DNA of 64,000 bases from Halorubrum trapanicum (GTDB lineage: Archaea > Halobacteriota > Halobacteria > Halobacteriales > Haloferacaceae), in assembly GCF_002355655.1 (NCBI RefSeq), contig NZ_AP017569.1:1860001-1924000 (forward strand), read 5' to 3'. A program made the translations under genes and the position numbers. Below, piece after piece: positions 26,194 to 36,285 of the stretch. The notes below the pieces were generated by a model. It was not told the origin of the DNA. It did no database searches and was given only the letters and a program-made list of their open reading frames with translations. The first letter of the stretch is position 1, and every line of letters starts with the position of its first letter.

Positions 26194-27843
26194 TTACTCC
26201 TCGGGCGCGTCGTCTTCCGGCACCGCGCCCTCGACGAGCGACTGGTCGCCGTACTGCTCCCGGAGGTCCTTCTTCGAGAACTTCCCGGTCGCGGTCTTCG
26301 GTACCTCGTCGATGAACTCCACCGCGTCCGGCACCCACCACTTGGGGTACTCCTCGCGGAGGCCCGCCTCGATCCGGTCGACGAGCGCCTCGCGCTCGAC
26401 GCCGTCGGCCACGACGACGAACGCCACGGGCCGCTCCTGCCAGCGCTCGTGGGGCACGCCGACGACGGCCGCCTCGCTGACGCCGTCGTAGGCCATGATC
26501 GCGTTCTCCAACTCGACGCTGGAGATCCACTCGCCGCCGGACTTGATCACGTCCTTCGTGCGGTCGACGAGCTGCATGTAGCCGTCCTCGTCGACGGTGA
26601 CCACGTCGCCGGTCTTCAGCCAGCCGTCGACGAACTCCTCCTCGCTGGCCTCCGGGCGCGCGAAGTACTCCTTCGTCACCCACGGACCGCGGATCCGAAG
26701 CTCGCCGAAGTCCTCGCCGTTCCACGGCACCTCCTCGCCGTCCTCGTCGATGACCTCGAACTCTAAGCCGGGGACGACGAGCCCCTGCTTCGCGCGCTTG
26801 CTCACCTGCGTCTCGTAGTCGGCGTCGCGCAGGTCGTCCGTGAGGTGCGAGACGGTGCCGATCGGCGACAGCTCCGTCATCCCCCACGCGTGGAGCACCT
26901 CGACGCCGCGCTCGTCGTACCACTCGATCAGCGCCTGCGGCGCGGCCGCGCCGCCGACGATCACGGTGTCGAGCGTCGAGAGGTCCACGTCGTTGCCGCC
27001 CTCGACGTACTCGCGGAGGCCGAGCCACACCGTCGGCACGCCCGCGGAGATCGTCACGCCCTCCTCCTCGATCAGCGCCGCGAGGTCCGCCGGGTCCGGC
27101 GAGGGGCCGGGGTAGACGTGCTTCGCGCCCGCGGCGGCCGCGGTGAACGGCATCCCCCACGCGTTCACGTGGAACATGGGGACGACCGGCATCACCACGT
27201 CGGAGTCCTCCATCGGGATCCCCTGCGGCGTCTGGGAGGCCATCGTGTGGCTCCACAGCATCGACTGGGTGTACTCGACGCCCTTCGGCCGCCCCGTCGT
27301 GCCGGAGGTGTAACAGAGGCCGGCGGGCTGGTCGCCGTCGAGGTCCGGCCAGTCGTACTCGGTCGAGTAGTCGCCGATGAACTCCTCGTAGGCCGGCGCG
27401 TCAAGCGCCTCGATCCCCTCCGAGCCCATGGCGACGAAGTCGACGTCGTCGAACTCCTCGGCGCCCTCGGCGGCGCCCGCGATCTTCTCCGCCAGCGACG
27501 GGTCGACGAAGACGATCTCGTCGTCGGCGTCGTCGACGATGTACTGAATATGCTCGTCGGGTAGCAGGGGGTTGATCGTGTGGAGCTGCGCGCCCGTGTT
27601 CGGGACGCCGAAGTACGTCTCGAAGTGCCGCGTGTGGTTCCAGCAGAACGTCGCGACGCGGTCGCCGCGCTCGATCCCGTAGTCGTCTAAGGCGTTCGCG
27701 AGCTTGGCGGTCCGGTCGGCGTACTCGGCGTAGGTGTGCCGGGTGCGTCCCTCGTGGGTGCGCGAGACGATCTCGGTGTCGGGGTACAGTCGTTCCGCGC
27801 GCCACATGAACGGTCGCAGGGTCTGAGCGTGTCCGCCTGGCAT
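26194..27843 (-). CDS. Acyl-CoA synthetase (AMP-forming fatty acid-CoA ligase)
   Basis: This 549-residue enzyme of the ANL superfamily activates a carboxylic acid with ATP and CoA. The P-loop-like motif is YTSGTTGRPKG (about 179-189). The adenine-binding AWGMTELSP motif, the hinge GWLKTGDVVTVDEDGY and KSGGEWISS follow, and the catalytic lysine is in PKTATGKFSKKDLR near the C-terminus. The MPVVPMFHVNAWG segment is typical of medium/long-chain fatty acid ligases. The exact acid is unknown. Transcription starts from an AT-rich stretch at 27850-27900. Confidence 0.92.
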   Translation of the reverse strand: MPGGHAQTLRPFMWRAERLYPDTEIVSRTHEGRTRHTYAEYADRTAKLANALDDYGIERGDRVATFCWNHTRHFETYFGVPNTGAQLHTINPLLPDEHIQYIVDDADDEIVFVDPSLAEKIAGAAEGAEEFDDVDFVAMGSEGIEALDAPAYEEFIGDYSTEYDWPDLDGDQPAGLCYTSGTTGRPKGVEYTQSMLWSHTMASQTPQGIPMEDSDVVMPVVPMFHVNAWGMPFTAAAAGAKHVYPGPSPDPADLAALIEEEGVTISAGVPTVWLGLREYVEGGNDVDLSTLDTVIVGGAAAPQALIEWYDERGVEVLHAWGMTELSPIGTVSHLTDDLRDADYETQVSKRAKQGLVVPGLEFEVIDEDGEEVPWNGEDFGELRIRGPWVTKEYFARPEASEEEFVDGWLKTGDVVTVDEDGYMQLVDRTKDVIKSGGEWISSVELENAIMAYDGVSEAAVVGVPHERWQERPVAFVVVADGVEREALVDRIEAGLREEYPKWWVPDAVEFIDEVPKTATGKFSKKDLREQYGDQSLVEGAVPEDDAPEE

Positions 27844-28256
27844 ACCTTACACACCATGAGGCCGGGAACTATGAACGTTATCATGATTGATCGTGACTCT
27901 TTGCGACTCATCCGTGAATGCCTGTCTCGCCTCGATCGCTTGCTAATAAACGGGCGACTGCGGCTTGCCGGTGAAGCCCCCGAGATCTCTCCTCGCACAG
28001 CACCTCACGCCTGCCCGGTCGCCGCGGCCGTTTTTTAAGTGCCCACGGTCTCTCTCGCGTGCGATCGCCGATCGTGTACGGCTATCAGAGAGACCGAAGG
28101 TCCCCGTCTACCCGCGCGCTGTCGGGGCCGTTTGGCGCCGCTGAAATCCTCAGCAACTGACTGGTACCGGTTGCTCAATACAGGGACTATACTCGGCACC
28201 ACTGCCGAATATCCCGGTCAAAACGACTACTCCCACACTCACCGTTGGCGTTGATA
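27844..28256. other. AT-rich intergenic stretch with a degenerate copy of the repeat family
   Basis: The 413 bp hold no supported gene. CTAATAAACGGGCGAC (27943 onward), GAAGCCCC (27973) and CAGCACCTCACGCCT (about 27998-28012) occur in the same order as the TATA, AAGCCCCAG and CACCTC-CCTCCCC segments of copies R1-R3, so this looks like a decayed fragment. The rest is AT-rich, with no clear promoter for the gene that ends at 28257. Confidence 0.4.
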
Positions 28257-29480
28257 TTATTCAAGGGAATCCGGCCAGGCAGACGTGGTCACGTGTTCGT
28301 CGACCCAGTAGCCGACTTCGGAACCCGCGATATCGACGACAATCGATCTAAACGAACGGTACGAGACCGGCTCGTCGAGCCGGTTCATCCGATACGAGAC
28401 ATCCCCTAACCAGCTATCTTTCCCGGTCTGCTCCCGGATCTTCCGATCCAAAACGTAAAGCACGGATTCCCCCTTCGAGAACGGAACGTGGTCCGAGGAC
28501 CAGCTCGACGGCTCCGACAGCACCGCTGACTTGTGTTCTGACTCCGTGAAGTGATCATACGTCGTCTCCTCTGATATCAGGTCCTCACTATATGCCACCA
28601 GCGTCGCGTAGCAATCAGCGAAGCCCTCAATCGCCCACCGCATCTCCGTCGTCGTCCGATACTGTTGACAGAGATGTGCGTACTCGTGGAACCAAACCGG
28701 TTCAGGAACCGCTAACCGAGACCCGTCATACACCCAGAACTCGCCCGCTTCCGGGTGTGCGAGGCCACCACTCCGGACGGGATCCGGCGGCGAAAAGACC
28801 AAGACCGACTCGTGGGGGGAGTCGACCATGTACTGAGACGCGTTCGCGATCGCATTCAGCAGCGTTGACGGAGGGGTACTAAGCGAGGCTTGATCCGGGA
28901 CGACGAGACGGAGTACCTGGCCGCCGGTATCTGTCGTATAGGACTGGTGCGGACCAAGGTAAAAGAACCCGCCTCCGACCACCCCGGGCGATGCTTGTGA
29001 AATGGCGACGCGGGCGTCGCTCGAATCGATCAAGGGCCGGACGGACGTCCAATCGCCCGCCGTCTCCCACCACAATCGGATCCGAGGCGTCGGGCCGAAC
29101 ACCCACGAGGCGGTGGCAGCGAAGGTGTTCTCGTAGGTCGTGTAGTCGATCGCGTCGACATCTACGATAACGGAGAGAGACGGTCGAGACGTTTCGGTAT
29201 CCCAACTGTATCTATTCTTGTTATTCCGGCGTTCAAATCCATCGGTGGAATCGACGACATCAGACCGGAGATCGACGGTGACACCGGAGACGCCCTGGGG
29301 GATTTCAAAACTGATCTCGAAACAGGCTGTGCTCTGGTCGTCGGTATCACGCGATACCGATAGTGAGGTCCGCGGGGGGCCAGCGGACGTCGCGGTGTTT
29401 GCGCTGTTACTACAGCCCGATATGCCCGCGGTAGCTCCGGCAGCAATGAGATGAAGGTACTTTCGACGTGTCCGTTCCAT
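28257..29480 (-). CDS. Predicted secreted lipoprotein with gluzincin-like metallopeptidase motif
   Basis: The 407-residue protein starts with a twin-arginine lipoprotein signal: Arg5-Arg6, a hydrophobic stretch, then a lipobox GISGC with Cys23. A beta-rich N-terminal region (about 35-180) precedes a zinc-peptidase-like segment: HEYAHLCQQY at 265-274 (HExxH) and WAIEGFADCYA at 282-292, giving a candidate third ligand, Glu285. This resembles M1/M61-type gluzincins, though the spacing differs from both, so a new subgroup is possible. GC and codon use are lower than in neighbours, and it stands alone in an AT-rich island, suggesting transfer. Activity is not proven. Confidence 0.7.
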   Translation of the reverse strand: MERTRRKYLHLIAAGATAGISGCSNSANTATSAGPPRTSLSVSRDTDDQSTACFEISFEIPQGVSGVTVDLRSDVVDSTDGFERRNNKNRYSWDTETSRPSLSVIVDVDAIDYTTYENTFAATASWVFGPTPRIRLWWETAGDWTSVRPLIDSSDARVAISQASPGVVGGGFFYLGPHQSYTTDTGGQVLRLVVPDQASLSTPPSTLLNAIANASQYMVDSPHESVLVFSPPDPVRSGGLAHPEAGEFWVYDGSRLAVPEPVWFHEYAHLCQQYRTTTEMRWAIEGFADCYATLVAYSEDLISEETTYDHFTESEHKSAVLSEPSSWSSDHVPFSKGESVLYVLDRKIREQTGKDSWLGDVSYRMNRLDEPVSYRSFRSIVVDIAGSEVGYWVDEHVTTSAWPDSLE

Positions 29481-29741
29481 CAGTTGTAGCTCAATTGTAC
29501 TTACTACCGTGCGGTATCCTCCTGCTCGCGGACAGCGTGGCTCGGTTGAGGAGTAGTAATCGCTCGGATTAGTCCCTTGCGGCCGAGTTTGTCATCTCAA
29601 CGGTTATCTATCACACTGGAATGACTTCCGGGGTACGGCTCCCGCTGCTCGGTCGATTTAACGGCTGGTCCACCGAGTTCGCGCTCTATTCGGCACGGCC
29701 TCTCCACACTGTCAGCAGTTGCGGGTTTCAACGGAGTCCGC

Positions 29742-31040
29742 TTATCCCCGGAACAGACTCGCGTGGACGGGCGCGTGGTCGGAGTCGGGCCGCGGGTCGT
29801 CGCCGTCGTCGCCGCCCTCGTCGGAGACCGCGCGGCCGTCGACGCCCTCGGCGAGGAAGTCGCGGACCGGCGGGCCGACGTGTTCCGGCTCGACGAGGAA
29901 CGCGTCGTGGCCGTGGTCGGAGTCGATCACGTGGTGCGCGACCGGAACCGCGGTCTCGCGGAAGGCGTCGGCGAGGGAGGCGGACTGCTCGACGGTGAAG
30001 TGCCAGTCGGCGGTGAAGCTCAGCAGGAGCGTCTCGCCCTCGAAGGCGGCGAGCGCGTCGGCGTCGGTCCCGTGGCCCGCGGCGAGGTCGTACTCGTCCA
30101 TCGCGCGCGTGAGGTAGAGGTAGCTGTTCGCGTCGAAGCGGTCGCCGAACCCCTCCGCCTGGTAGTCGAGGTACGACTCGACCTCGCGGTACGGGAAGAA
30201 GCCGGCCGTCGGCTCCGGGGGCAGCCCGAGGTCGCCGTCCTCGCGGGTGAGCGAGTCGCGGCCGGCCGAGCGGCGCCCGAACTTCCGCTCCATCGACGCC
30301 TTCGAGAGGTACATGATGTGCCCGATCTGGCGGGCGATGGCGAGCCCCTCGGTCGGGTCCGGCCGGTCGTCGCCGTAGTAGTGCCCCTCATTCCAGTCGG
30401 CGTCCGCGCGGATCGCCCGGCGCGCGACCGCGTCCAGCGCGAGGCACTGCGCGTCGAGGCGCCCGGCGGTCGCGATGGCGACCACGCGGTCGACGTCGTC
30501 CGGGTACCGCTTCGCCCACTCTAAGGCGTTCATCCCGCCGACGCTCCCGCCGACGACCGCGCGGAGCCGCCCCACGCCGAGGTGGTCGAGCAGGCGGCGC
30601 TGCGCCCGCGCCCAGTCCTCGACCTGGACCGGCGGGAAGGCGGTCCCCCAGCGGTCGTGGTCGGGCTCCTCGCGGAGGTCGAGGTCCGGCGGCCGCTCGC
30701 TGGCCGGGCCGGTCGTCCCGTAACAGGAGCCGGGGACGTTCGCGCAGACGACGTAGTACTCCGTCGTGTCGATCGCCTTCCCCGGGCCGACCACGTCGTC
30801 CCACCAGGCGCGGGCCTGCCCGGCCTGTCCGGCGCCGGTCGTCTCGGCGTCGCGCTCCGGCTCGGGCGAGCGCGCGACGTTCTGACTCCCGGTGAGCGCG
30901 TGGCAGATTAACACGACGTTGTCGCCGTCGAACTCGCCGTGGGTCTCGTAGGCGACCTCGAAGTCGGGGACCGACTGCCCGCACTCGAAGGTGAACTCGC
31001 CGAGCTCGGCGACCCCGTGGTCGGTCGGGACGGCGCTCAT
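29742..31040 (-). CDS. metXA: Homoserine O-acetyltransferase
   Basis: The 432-residue alpha/beta-hydrolase-fold enzyme acetylates homoserine with acetyl-CoA, committing it to methionine. Features: [13 protein letters not shown] near residues 41-53, the nucleophile elbow [12 protein letters not shown], the [24 protein letters not shown] block, and a C-terminal catalytic His in the [12 protein letters not shown] segment. It follows metY by 4 bp in the direction of transcription, so the two form an operon. The last 40 residues form an acidic tail that is not conserved. Confidence 0.93.
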   Translation of the reverse strand: MSAVPTDHGVAELGEFTFECGQSVPDFEVAYETHGEFDGDNVVLICHALTGSQNVARSPEPERDAETTGAGQAGQARAWWDDVVGPGKAIDTTEYYVVCANVPGSCYGTTGPASERPPDLDLREEPDHDRWGTAFPPVQVEDWARAQRRLLDHLGVGRLRAVVGGSVGGMNALEWAKRYPDDVDRVVAIATAGRLDAQCLALDAVARRAIRADADWNEGHYYGDDRPDPTEGLAIARQIGHIMYLSKASMERKFGRRSAGRDSLTREDGDLGLPPEPTAGFFPYREVESYLDYQAEGFGDRFDANSYLYLTRAMDEYDLAAGHGTDADALAAFEGETLLLSFTADWHFTVEQSASLADAFRETAVPVAHHVIDSDHGHDAFLVEPEHVGPPVRDFLAEGVDGRAVSDEGGDDGDDPRPDSDHAPVHASLFRG

Positions 31041-31044
31041 CGGT

Positions 31045-32376
31045 TCACTCCCCCTCCTCGCCGGTCGCGGCCCCCCCTATTCCCTCTCCCTCGCTCGCGG
31101 CGCGCTCGCCCGCGGTCAGCCCCGCGTCGAGGTCGGCGATCACGTCCTCCGGGTCCTCGATCCCCACCGAGAGCCGGAGCATCTCCGGGTAGACCCCCGC
31201 CAGCCGCTGCTGCTCCTCGTCCATCTGCGCGTGCGTCGTGGAGGCCGGGTGGATGACGAGCGTCTTCGCGTCGCCGATGTTCGCGAGGAAGCTCGTCAGG
31301 TCGACCGACTCGCAGAACGTCTTGGCGGCCTCGTACCCGCCGTCGACGCCGAAGGTGACCATCCCGCCGAAGCCGTCGAGGTACTCGGCGGCGTTGTCGT
31401 GGCTCTCGTGGTCCTCGAAGCCGGGGTAGCTCACCCAGTCGACGCGGTCGTCCCCGCGGAGGAACTCGGCCACTTCCCGCGCGTTCTCGCAGTGGCGCTC
31501 CATCCGCAGTGGGAGCGTGTTGAGCCCCTGGATCGTCTGCCACGCGTCGAAGGGCGACTGCTGGCCGCCCGTCGGGCGCACGCCGCGCTGGCGGGCGACG
31601 TTGGCGAACGCCGCGTCGCCGAACTGCTCGACGAAGTCGATCGGGTACGCGGGCGACTCCCCGTCGAGCTCGTCGTAGTCGGCGTCGGGGTGGTCCCACG
31701 GGAACTGCCCGCCGTCGACGACGACCCCGCCGACGGTCGTGCCGTTGCCGGTGATCCACTTCGTCGTCGACTCCCAGACGATGTCCGCGCCGTGCTCGAA
31801 CGGGCGACAGCAGTACGGCGTCGCGAAGGTGTTGTCGACGACGAGGGGGACCGCGTTCTCGTGGGCGATCTCGGCGAGCCGCTCGAAGTCGGGCGTGACG
31901 AGCGAGGGGTTCGCGATCGTCTCGACGTGGACGAACGCGGTGTCGTCGTCGACCGCGTCCGCGTACGCCTCGTAGTCGAGCGTGTCGACGAGCCGCGACT
32001 CGATCCCGCGCCGGTCCGCGATGCTGGTGAGGTACGCCGCGGTCCCGCCGTACATCTCCGAGCTGGCGACAATGTTGTCGCCCGCGCTCGCGAGGACGGT
32101 CGCGATCGCGTCGAACGCGGCCATGCCCGAGCCGGTCGCGACCGCGTCCGACCCGCCGGAGAGGTCGGCGATCCGGTCCTCCAAGACGTTCACCGTCGGG
32201 TTCGAGAGCCGGGAGTAGATGTGACCCTCCGCCCGGAGCGCGTACATCTCCGCCGCCGTGTCCGCGTCGTCGAAGACGTACGACGTGGTCTGGTGGATCG
32301 GCGTGGCGCGGGCGCCGGTGGCCGAATCGGGCTCGGCGCCAGCGTGGAGACTCCGGGTGTTGAACCCACGTGTCAT
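31045..32376 (-). CDS. metY: O-acetylhomoserine sulfhydrylase
   Basis: The 443-residue PLP enzyme makes homocysteine from O-acetylhomoserine and sulfide. The PLP lysine is Lys206 in STTKWITG. The [12 protein letters not shown] phosphate loop and the YSRLSNPT active-site segment are intact. The N-terminus FNTRSLHAG is typical of MetY. It is first in the metY-metX operon, divergent from the recJ-like gene. An AT-rich stretch about 25-40 bp upstream (CAGTTATAGACG on the minus strand, 32398-32412) is the likely promoter. Confidence 0.94.
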   Translation of the reverse strand: MTRGFNTRSLHAGAEPDSATGARATPIHQTTSYVFDDADTAAEMYALRAEGHIYSRLSNPTVNVLEDRIADLSGGSDAVATGSGMAAFDAIATVLASAGDNIVASSEMYGGTAAYLTSIADRRGIESRLVDTLDYEAYADAVDDDTAFVHVETIANPSLVTPDFERLAEIAHENAVPLVVDNTFATPYCCRPFEHGADIVWESTTKWITGNGTTVGGVVVDGGQFPWDHPDADYDELDGESPAYPIDFVEQFGDAAFANVARQRGVRPTGGQQSPFDAWQTIQGLNTLPLRMERHCENAREVAEFLRGDDRVDWVSYPGFEDHESHDNAAEYLDGFGGMVTFGVDGGYEAAKTFCESVDLTSFLANIGDAKTLVIHPASTTHAQMDEEQQRLAGVYPEMLRLSVGIEDPEDVIADLDAGLTAGERAASEGEGIGGAATGEEGE

Positions 32377-32575
32377 GTTTGTTGCTCATACGTCTACGCA
32401 CGTCTATAACTGTCAGTTACGGCAATTGATGCCCCTTCGGCGGAGGCGACGCGGGCGACCCGGTGCCGACGGCGTCGCGGGGGCGAGCGCGATGCTGGAT
32501 TGCCCCCGCCGCGCCGGTCCGCGCCCGCCGCACCGAAGCGTGCGTTTATGCCCGATCGGGCGCCAACCGGTGGTA

Positions 32576-33994
32576 ATGGCAGTCGCCGCTCCAGTCCCCG
32601 ACCTCGACGACCGCGCGACCGACTGCGCCGACCGCCTGCGCGAGGCCGGCCGGGTGCTGCTCGCGTCGCACATCGACGCCGACGGGATCACGAGCGCCGC
32701 GATCGCGTCCACCGCGCTCGCCCGGGCCGAGATCGACCACGAGGTCGTCTTCGAGAAGCAGCTGGACGCCGACTCGATCGCCGGCATCGCCGCCCGCGAG
32801 TTCGACGTGGTGCTGTTCACCGACTTCGGCTCCGGCCAGCTCGACGTCATCGCCGACCACGAGGAGCGCGGCGACTTCGTCCCCGTGATCGCCGACCACC
32901 ACCAGCCCGCCGACCGCGACACGCGCTACCACCTCAACCCCCTGCTGGAGGGGATCGACGGCGCGAGCGAGCTCTCCGGCGCCGGCGCGAGCTACCTCCT
33001 CGCCCGCGCGCTGGAGGGGCCCGACGGCGACAACCGAGACCTCGCCGCGCTCGCGGTCGTCGGCGCGGTCGGCGACATGCAGGACTCCGACGGCGAACTC
33101 GTCGGCGCCAACGAGTCGATCGTCGCCGACGGCGTCGACGCGGGCGTCCTCGAGGCCCGGACCGATCTCGACCTGTACGGCAGACAGACCCGGCCGCTCC
33201 CGAAGCTGTTGGAGTACGCCTCCGACGTGAAGATCCCGGGGATCTCGAACGACGAGGCGGGGGCCATCTCCTTCCTCACCGACCTCGACGTCGACGTGAA
33301 ACGCGACGGGGAGTGGCGGCGCTGGGTCGACCTCGACGGCGAGGAGCGACAGCGGCTCGCCTCCGCACTGATGCGCCGGGCGGTCGCCTCCGGCGTCCCG
33401 TCCGAGCGGATCGAGGCGCTCGTCGGCACCTCCTACACGCTCGTCGACGAGGAGCCCGGCACCGAGCTCCGGGACGTCAGCGAGTTCTCCACGCTGCTCA
33501 ACGCGACCGCGCGCTACGAGCGCGGCGACGTCGGACTCGCGGTGTGTCTCGGCGATCGCGGCGACGCGCTCGCGGAGGCGCGCCGGCTGCTCCGCACCCA
33601 CCGGCGGAACCTCTCCGAGGGGCTCCAGTGGGTCAAAAACGAGGGCGTCACCCACGAGGACAACCTCCAGTGGTTCGACGCGGGGTCGCGCATCCGCGAG
33701 ACGATCGTCGGCATCGTCGCCGGGATGGCGGTCGGCTCCCCGGCGGTCGACCGCTCGAAGCCGGTGATCGCCTTCGCCGAGGAGAGCGCGGAGGAGCTGA
33801 AGGTATCCTCTCGCGGCTCGCACGCGCTCGTCCGGCGGGGGCTCGACCTCTCCGCGGTGATGCGCGAGGCGAGCCAGACCGTCGGCGGCGACGGTGGCGG
33901 TCACGACGTGGCCGCGGGCGCGACCATCCCGATCGACGAGCGCGACGCGTTCCTGGCCGAGGCGGACCGGATCGTCGGCGATCAGCTCTCGTGA
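32576..33994 (+). CDS. RecJ-like DHH-family nuclease
   Basis: The 472-residue DHH/DHHA1 protein has motif I HIDADGITSA (32-41), DFGSGQ (motif II) and ADHHQP (motif III, the DHH triad), a GAVGDMQDS segment (motif IV), and a C-terminal DHHA1-like domain with SRGSHALV and VGGDGGGHDVAAG. It is related to archaeal RecJ/GAN, which degrades single-stranded DNA 5' to 3' and in some archaea binds GINS. Haloarchaea carry several paralogues; which one this is cannot be told. The ATG at 32576 gives MAVAAPVP, 40 bp downstream of a TTTAT promoter element. Confidence 0.88.
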   Translation: MAVAAPVPDLDDRATDCADRLREAGRVLLASHIDADGITSAAIASTALARAEIDHEVVFEKQLDADSIAGIAAREFDVVLFTDFGSGQLDVIADHEERGDFVPVIADHHQPADRDTRYHLNPLLEGIDGASELSGAGASYLLARALEGPDGDNRDLAALAVVGAVGDMQDSDGELVGANESIVADGVDAGVLEARTDLDLYGRQTRPLPKLLEYASDVKIPGISNDEAGAISFLTDLDVDVKRDGEWRRWVDLDGEERQRLASALMRRAVASGVPSERIEALVGTSYTLVDEEPGTELRDVSEFSTLLNATARYERGDVGLAVCLGDRGDALAEARRLLRTHRRNLSEGLQWVKNEGVTHEDNLQWFDAGSRIRETIVGIVAGMAVGSPAVDRSKPVIAFAEESAEELKVSSRGSHALVRRGLDLSAVMREASQTVGGDGGGHDVAAGATIPIDERDAFLAEADRIVGDQLS

Positions 33995-34007
33995 ACGCGG
34001 TCAACGC

Positions 34008-34052
34008 GCTGACCGCTCACTCGCTGACCGCTCACTCGCTGACCGCTCACTC
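34008..34052 (+). repeat. Three perfect 15-bp tandem repeats
   Basis: GCTGACCGCTCACTC is repeated three times without interruption (34008-34022, 34023-34037, 34038-34052) between the recJ-like stop and the end of the convergent oxidoreductase gene. The last copy overlaps the stop codon of that gene. Confidence 0.85.
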
Positions 34053-35567
34053 TCCGACCGTCCGACGCACCCACCCCGACGCGCCGCTCGGGACCGGGCC
34101 GGACGCCTCACTGGTCTGGCGCGTCCCCTCGCCGTCGACTGCGCGGACGACGACCTCGTGTCGCCCGTCGGGCTCGAAGACGTGGCGCCACTGCCGCCAG
34201 ACGTCCGCGTCGGGCAGCGGATCGGAGAGCTCGGCGTCGGTCCACGAGTCGCCGCCGTCGGTCGACACCTCGACGCGCTCGACCCCGGGGGTCCCCGCGT
34301 ACGCGTGGCCGGCCAGTTCGATCCGCCCGTCGCCGAGCTCCGTGATCCCCTCGTCCCAGAGCTTGGCCACGGTGGTCACCTCGCCGGTCCCCTCCCAGCC
34401 GCGCTCCTCCCAGTAGCCGTCGTCCTCGACATTCAGGAGCTCGATCTCCGAGAGCCACTTCACGTTCGTCTCCCCCCAGTGGCCCGGGATCAGCACCCGG
34501 ACCGGGTGGCCGTGGCTGGTCGGGAGCTCCTTGCCGTTCATCCCCCACGCGAGGAACCCCTCCGCGAGGACGTCGACCGGGAACTGCACGTAGTAGCCGT
34601 CCTCGCCGCGCAGCATGGCGCAGTTACAGTCGCCCTCCGGGTCAACGGACTCCAGCAGCGGCTGGATCGGCGTCCCCGTCCAGACCGCGTTGCCGATGCG
34701 GCGGCCGTTCAGGTCCTCGCCGACGCACCGAAGCGTCACCGCGCGGTTCTCGACGGGCCGGTCGATCAGCTCGTCGAAGTCGACCGTCCGCTCGGAGCCG
34801 GTCTCGCCGGTGAACGTCAGCGACCACTCCTCGGCGGTGACCTCCGGGTCGAACTCCGCGATGTCGACGTTGTAGAACTCGCCGATCGGCGTCACCATCC
34901 CCCAGAGGTCGTCGCTCTCGAACGCCAGCGACGCCGAGTCGAGAGCTTGGAGCCGCGCGGTCGCGCCCTCCGACCGCGGAGCGTCGGAGAGTGGCTCGTC
35001 GTCCGACGCGAGCGTCCGCCGACCCACCGCGGTCGCGGCGACGAACCCGAGCGCCCCGGCGACGACCCCCAAGGTCCGGCGGCGCACCGCGTCGACGACG
35101 GCGGACGCGTCCCTCGCGGTGCCGGTGTCGCCGCCGGACGGCGCGGCCGACGAGGGGAGCCAGCCGATCCCGACGACGGCCGCCGCTGGGAACGCCGCAC
35201 CCAGCGCGCCCGTCGAGACGCCCGTCAGCCCCGCGGCGAGCAGCCAGGACCCGCCCCCGGCGACCGCGGCGCCGACCGCTCGCCGATCCGTGCGCGTGGC
35301 GAGCCGAAGGCCCGCGAACGCGACCGCACCGAACAGCCCGACCGCGATCGCGAACGCCATGGCGATGTGGATCAAGTGTCCCGCGCCGCCGAGGGTCTCG
35401 ATCGTGAACGTCACGATCGGCCCCGGCGTCAGGTTGACGATCGTCTGATCGAGGGGTCTGACGACGAACGAGGGCGTCCACCCCGTGACGAGGTACGAGC
35501 CCGCGACCGCGGCCGCGCCGGTCGCCGCGGCGAGGAGCGCTTCTCGGCGCTCGGTAACATCGATCAC
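34047..35567 (-). CDS. Membrane molybdopterin oxidoreductase (sulfite-oxidase-like)
   Basis: The 506-residue protein has an N-terminal membrane part with several hydrophobic helices (about residues 9-30, 60-85, 100-118, 122-140 and 165-180). A sulfite-oxidase fold follows, with the molybdenum ligand Cys281 in TLRCVGEDLNG and the family segments WTGTPI, GMNGKELPTSHGHPVR and WLSEIEL. The C-terminal dimerisation domain is complete (YAGTPGVERVEVSTDGG). The GTG at 35567 (VIDVTERRE) is chosen because the hydrophobic domain starts soon after it; the longer frame to 35651 adds an atypical leader. It has the extra dimerisation domain that the smaller enzyme at 19641 lacks. Confidence 0.85.
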   Translation of the reverse strand: MIDVTERREALLAAATGAAAVAGSYLVTGWTPSFVVRPLDQTIVNLTPGPIVTFTIETLGGAGHLIHIAMAFAIAVGLFGAVAFAGLRLATRTDRRAVGAAVAGGGSWLLAAGLTGVSTGALGAAFPAAAVVGIGWLPSSAAPSGGDTGTARDASAVVDAVRRRTLGVVAGALGFVAATAVGRRTLASDDEPLSDAPRSEGATARLQALDSASLAFESDDLWGMVTPIGEFYNVDIAEFDPEVTAEEWSLTFTGETGSERTVDFDELIDRPVENRAVTLRCVGEDLNGRRIGNAVWTGTPIQPLLESVDPEGDCNCAMLRGEDGYYVQFPVDVLAEGFLAWGMNGKELPTSHGHPVRVLIPGHWGETNVKWLSEIELLNVEDDGYWEERGWEGTGEVTTVAKLWDEGITELGDGRIELAGHAYAGTPGVERVEVSTDGGDSWTDAELSDPLPDADVWRQWRHVFEPDGRHEVVVRAVDGEGTRQTSEASGPVPSGASGWVRRTVGE

Positions 35568-35721
35568 GATCGTCGTTGGGACCACAGTCACTTGAACTGC
35601 GGCCTCGACCGAAAACCGCTCCAGCGTCGTCGGCGTTGGCGGAGTACGCACTGCCGTGACGGCGGGAAAAGCGACCGGAGCGAGCGCCGCGAGAAATCGC
35701 GGCGAGGCGGTCGGCGTCGCG

Positions 35722-36285
35722 TCAGGCTTCGCCGAGGTCGCGGAACATCGCGCGGTAGTCGTCGGTCGACAGCGACTCGCCGAGGTCGTCGATGTCGGCG
35801 TCCAGCTCCTCCAGCCGATCGACGAGGTCGGCGTACGCGTCGTTCCCCTCGCGCTGCGCGGCCGGTTTCTGCGAGCTCAACACGGCGCGCTTGCTGGCGA
35901 GCGCGGCGGCCTCCTGGACGAGGTCGTCGTACTCGCTGCGCGTCAGGAGCGTGTCGATGGCCGCGAGCAGCTTCGTGCGGCTCACCGGCTTGGTGAGGTA
36001 CAGATCGAACCCCATGTCGATGATGTCGAAGTCGGGCTCGACCGCGGTGACCATCGCCACGCGGCAGTCGTACCCTTCCCCGCGGATGTGGTCTAAGACG
36101 TCGTCGCCGCTCCCGTCGGGGAGTCGGCGGTCGAGGAGCACCACGTCGACGGCGGCGTCGACCCGGTCGATCGCCTCGGCCGCGGTCTCGGCGACGTCGA
36201 CCGCGTACCGCTCCTCTAAGAAGCCGGCGTACAGCGCCGCGATGTCTGGCTCGTCCTCCACGACGAGTATCGACGGGTCGCTCAC
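35722..36285 (-). CDS. Response regulator with HalX domain
   Basis: The 187-residue protein has an N-terminal receiver domain with the phosphoacceptor Asp52 (LLDRRLPDGSG), the early acidic pair in VVEDEPD, and Lys99 in LTKPVS. A HalX domain follows (about 115-185), a helical output module common in haloarchaeal regulators. No partner histidine kinase is adjacent, so it is an orphan regulator. It is divergent from the ATPase gene at 36430. Confidence 0.9.
   Translation of the reverse strand: MSDPSILVVEDEPDIAALYAGFLEERYAVDVAETAAEAIDRVDAAVDVVLLDRRLPDGSGDDVLDHIRGEGYDCRVAMVTAVEPDFDIIDMGFDLYLTKPVSRTKLLAAIDTLLTRSEYDDLVQEAAALASKRAVLSSQKPAAQREGNDAYADLVDRLEELDADIDDLGESLSTDDYRAMFRDLGEA

Noticed and set aside
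29481-29741. 261-bp gap between the lipoprotein gene and metX, with small frames
   Set aside because: No frame has coding-like composition and a start signal; only the AT-rich flank of the island is seen.
32258-32575. Longer N-terminus for the RecJ-like protein (frame open from 32258)
   Set aside because: The extension crosses the divergent metY promoter and gene start; the ATG at 32576 fits the promoter position and homologous starts.
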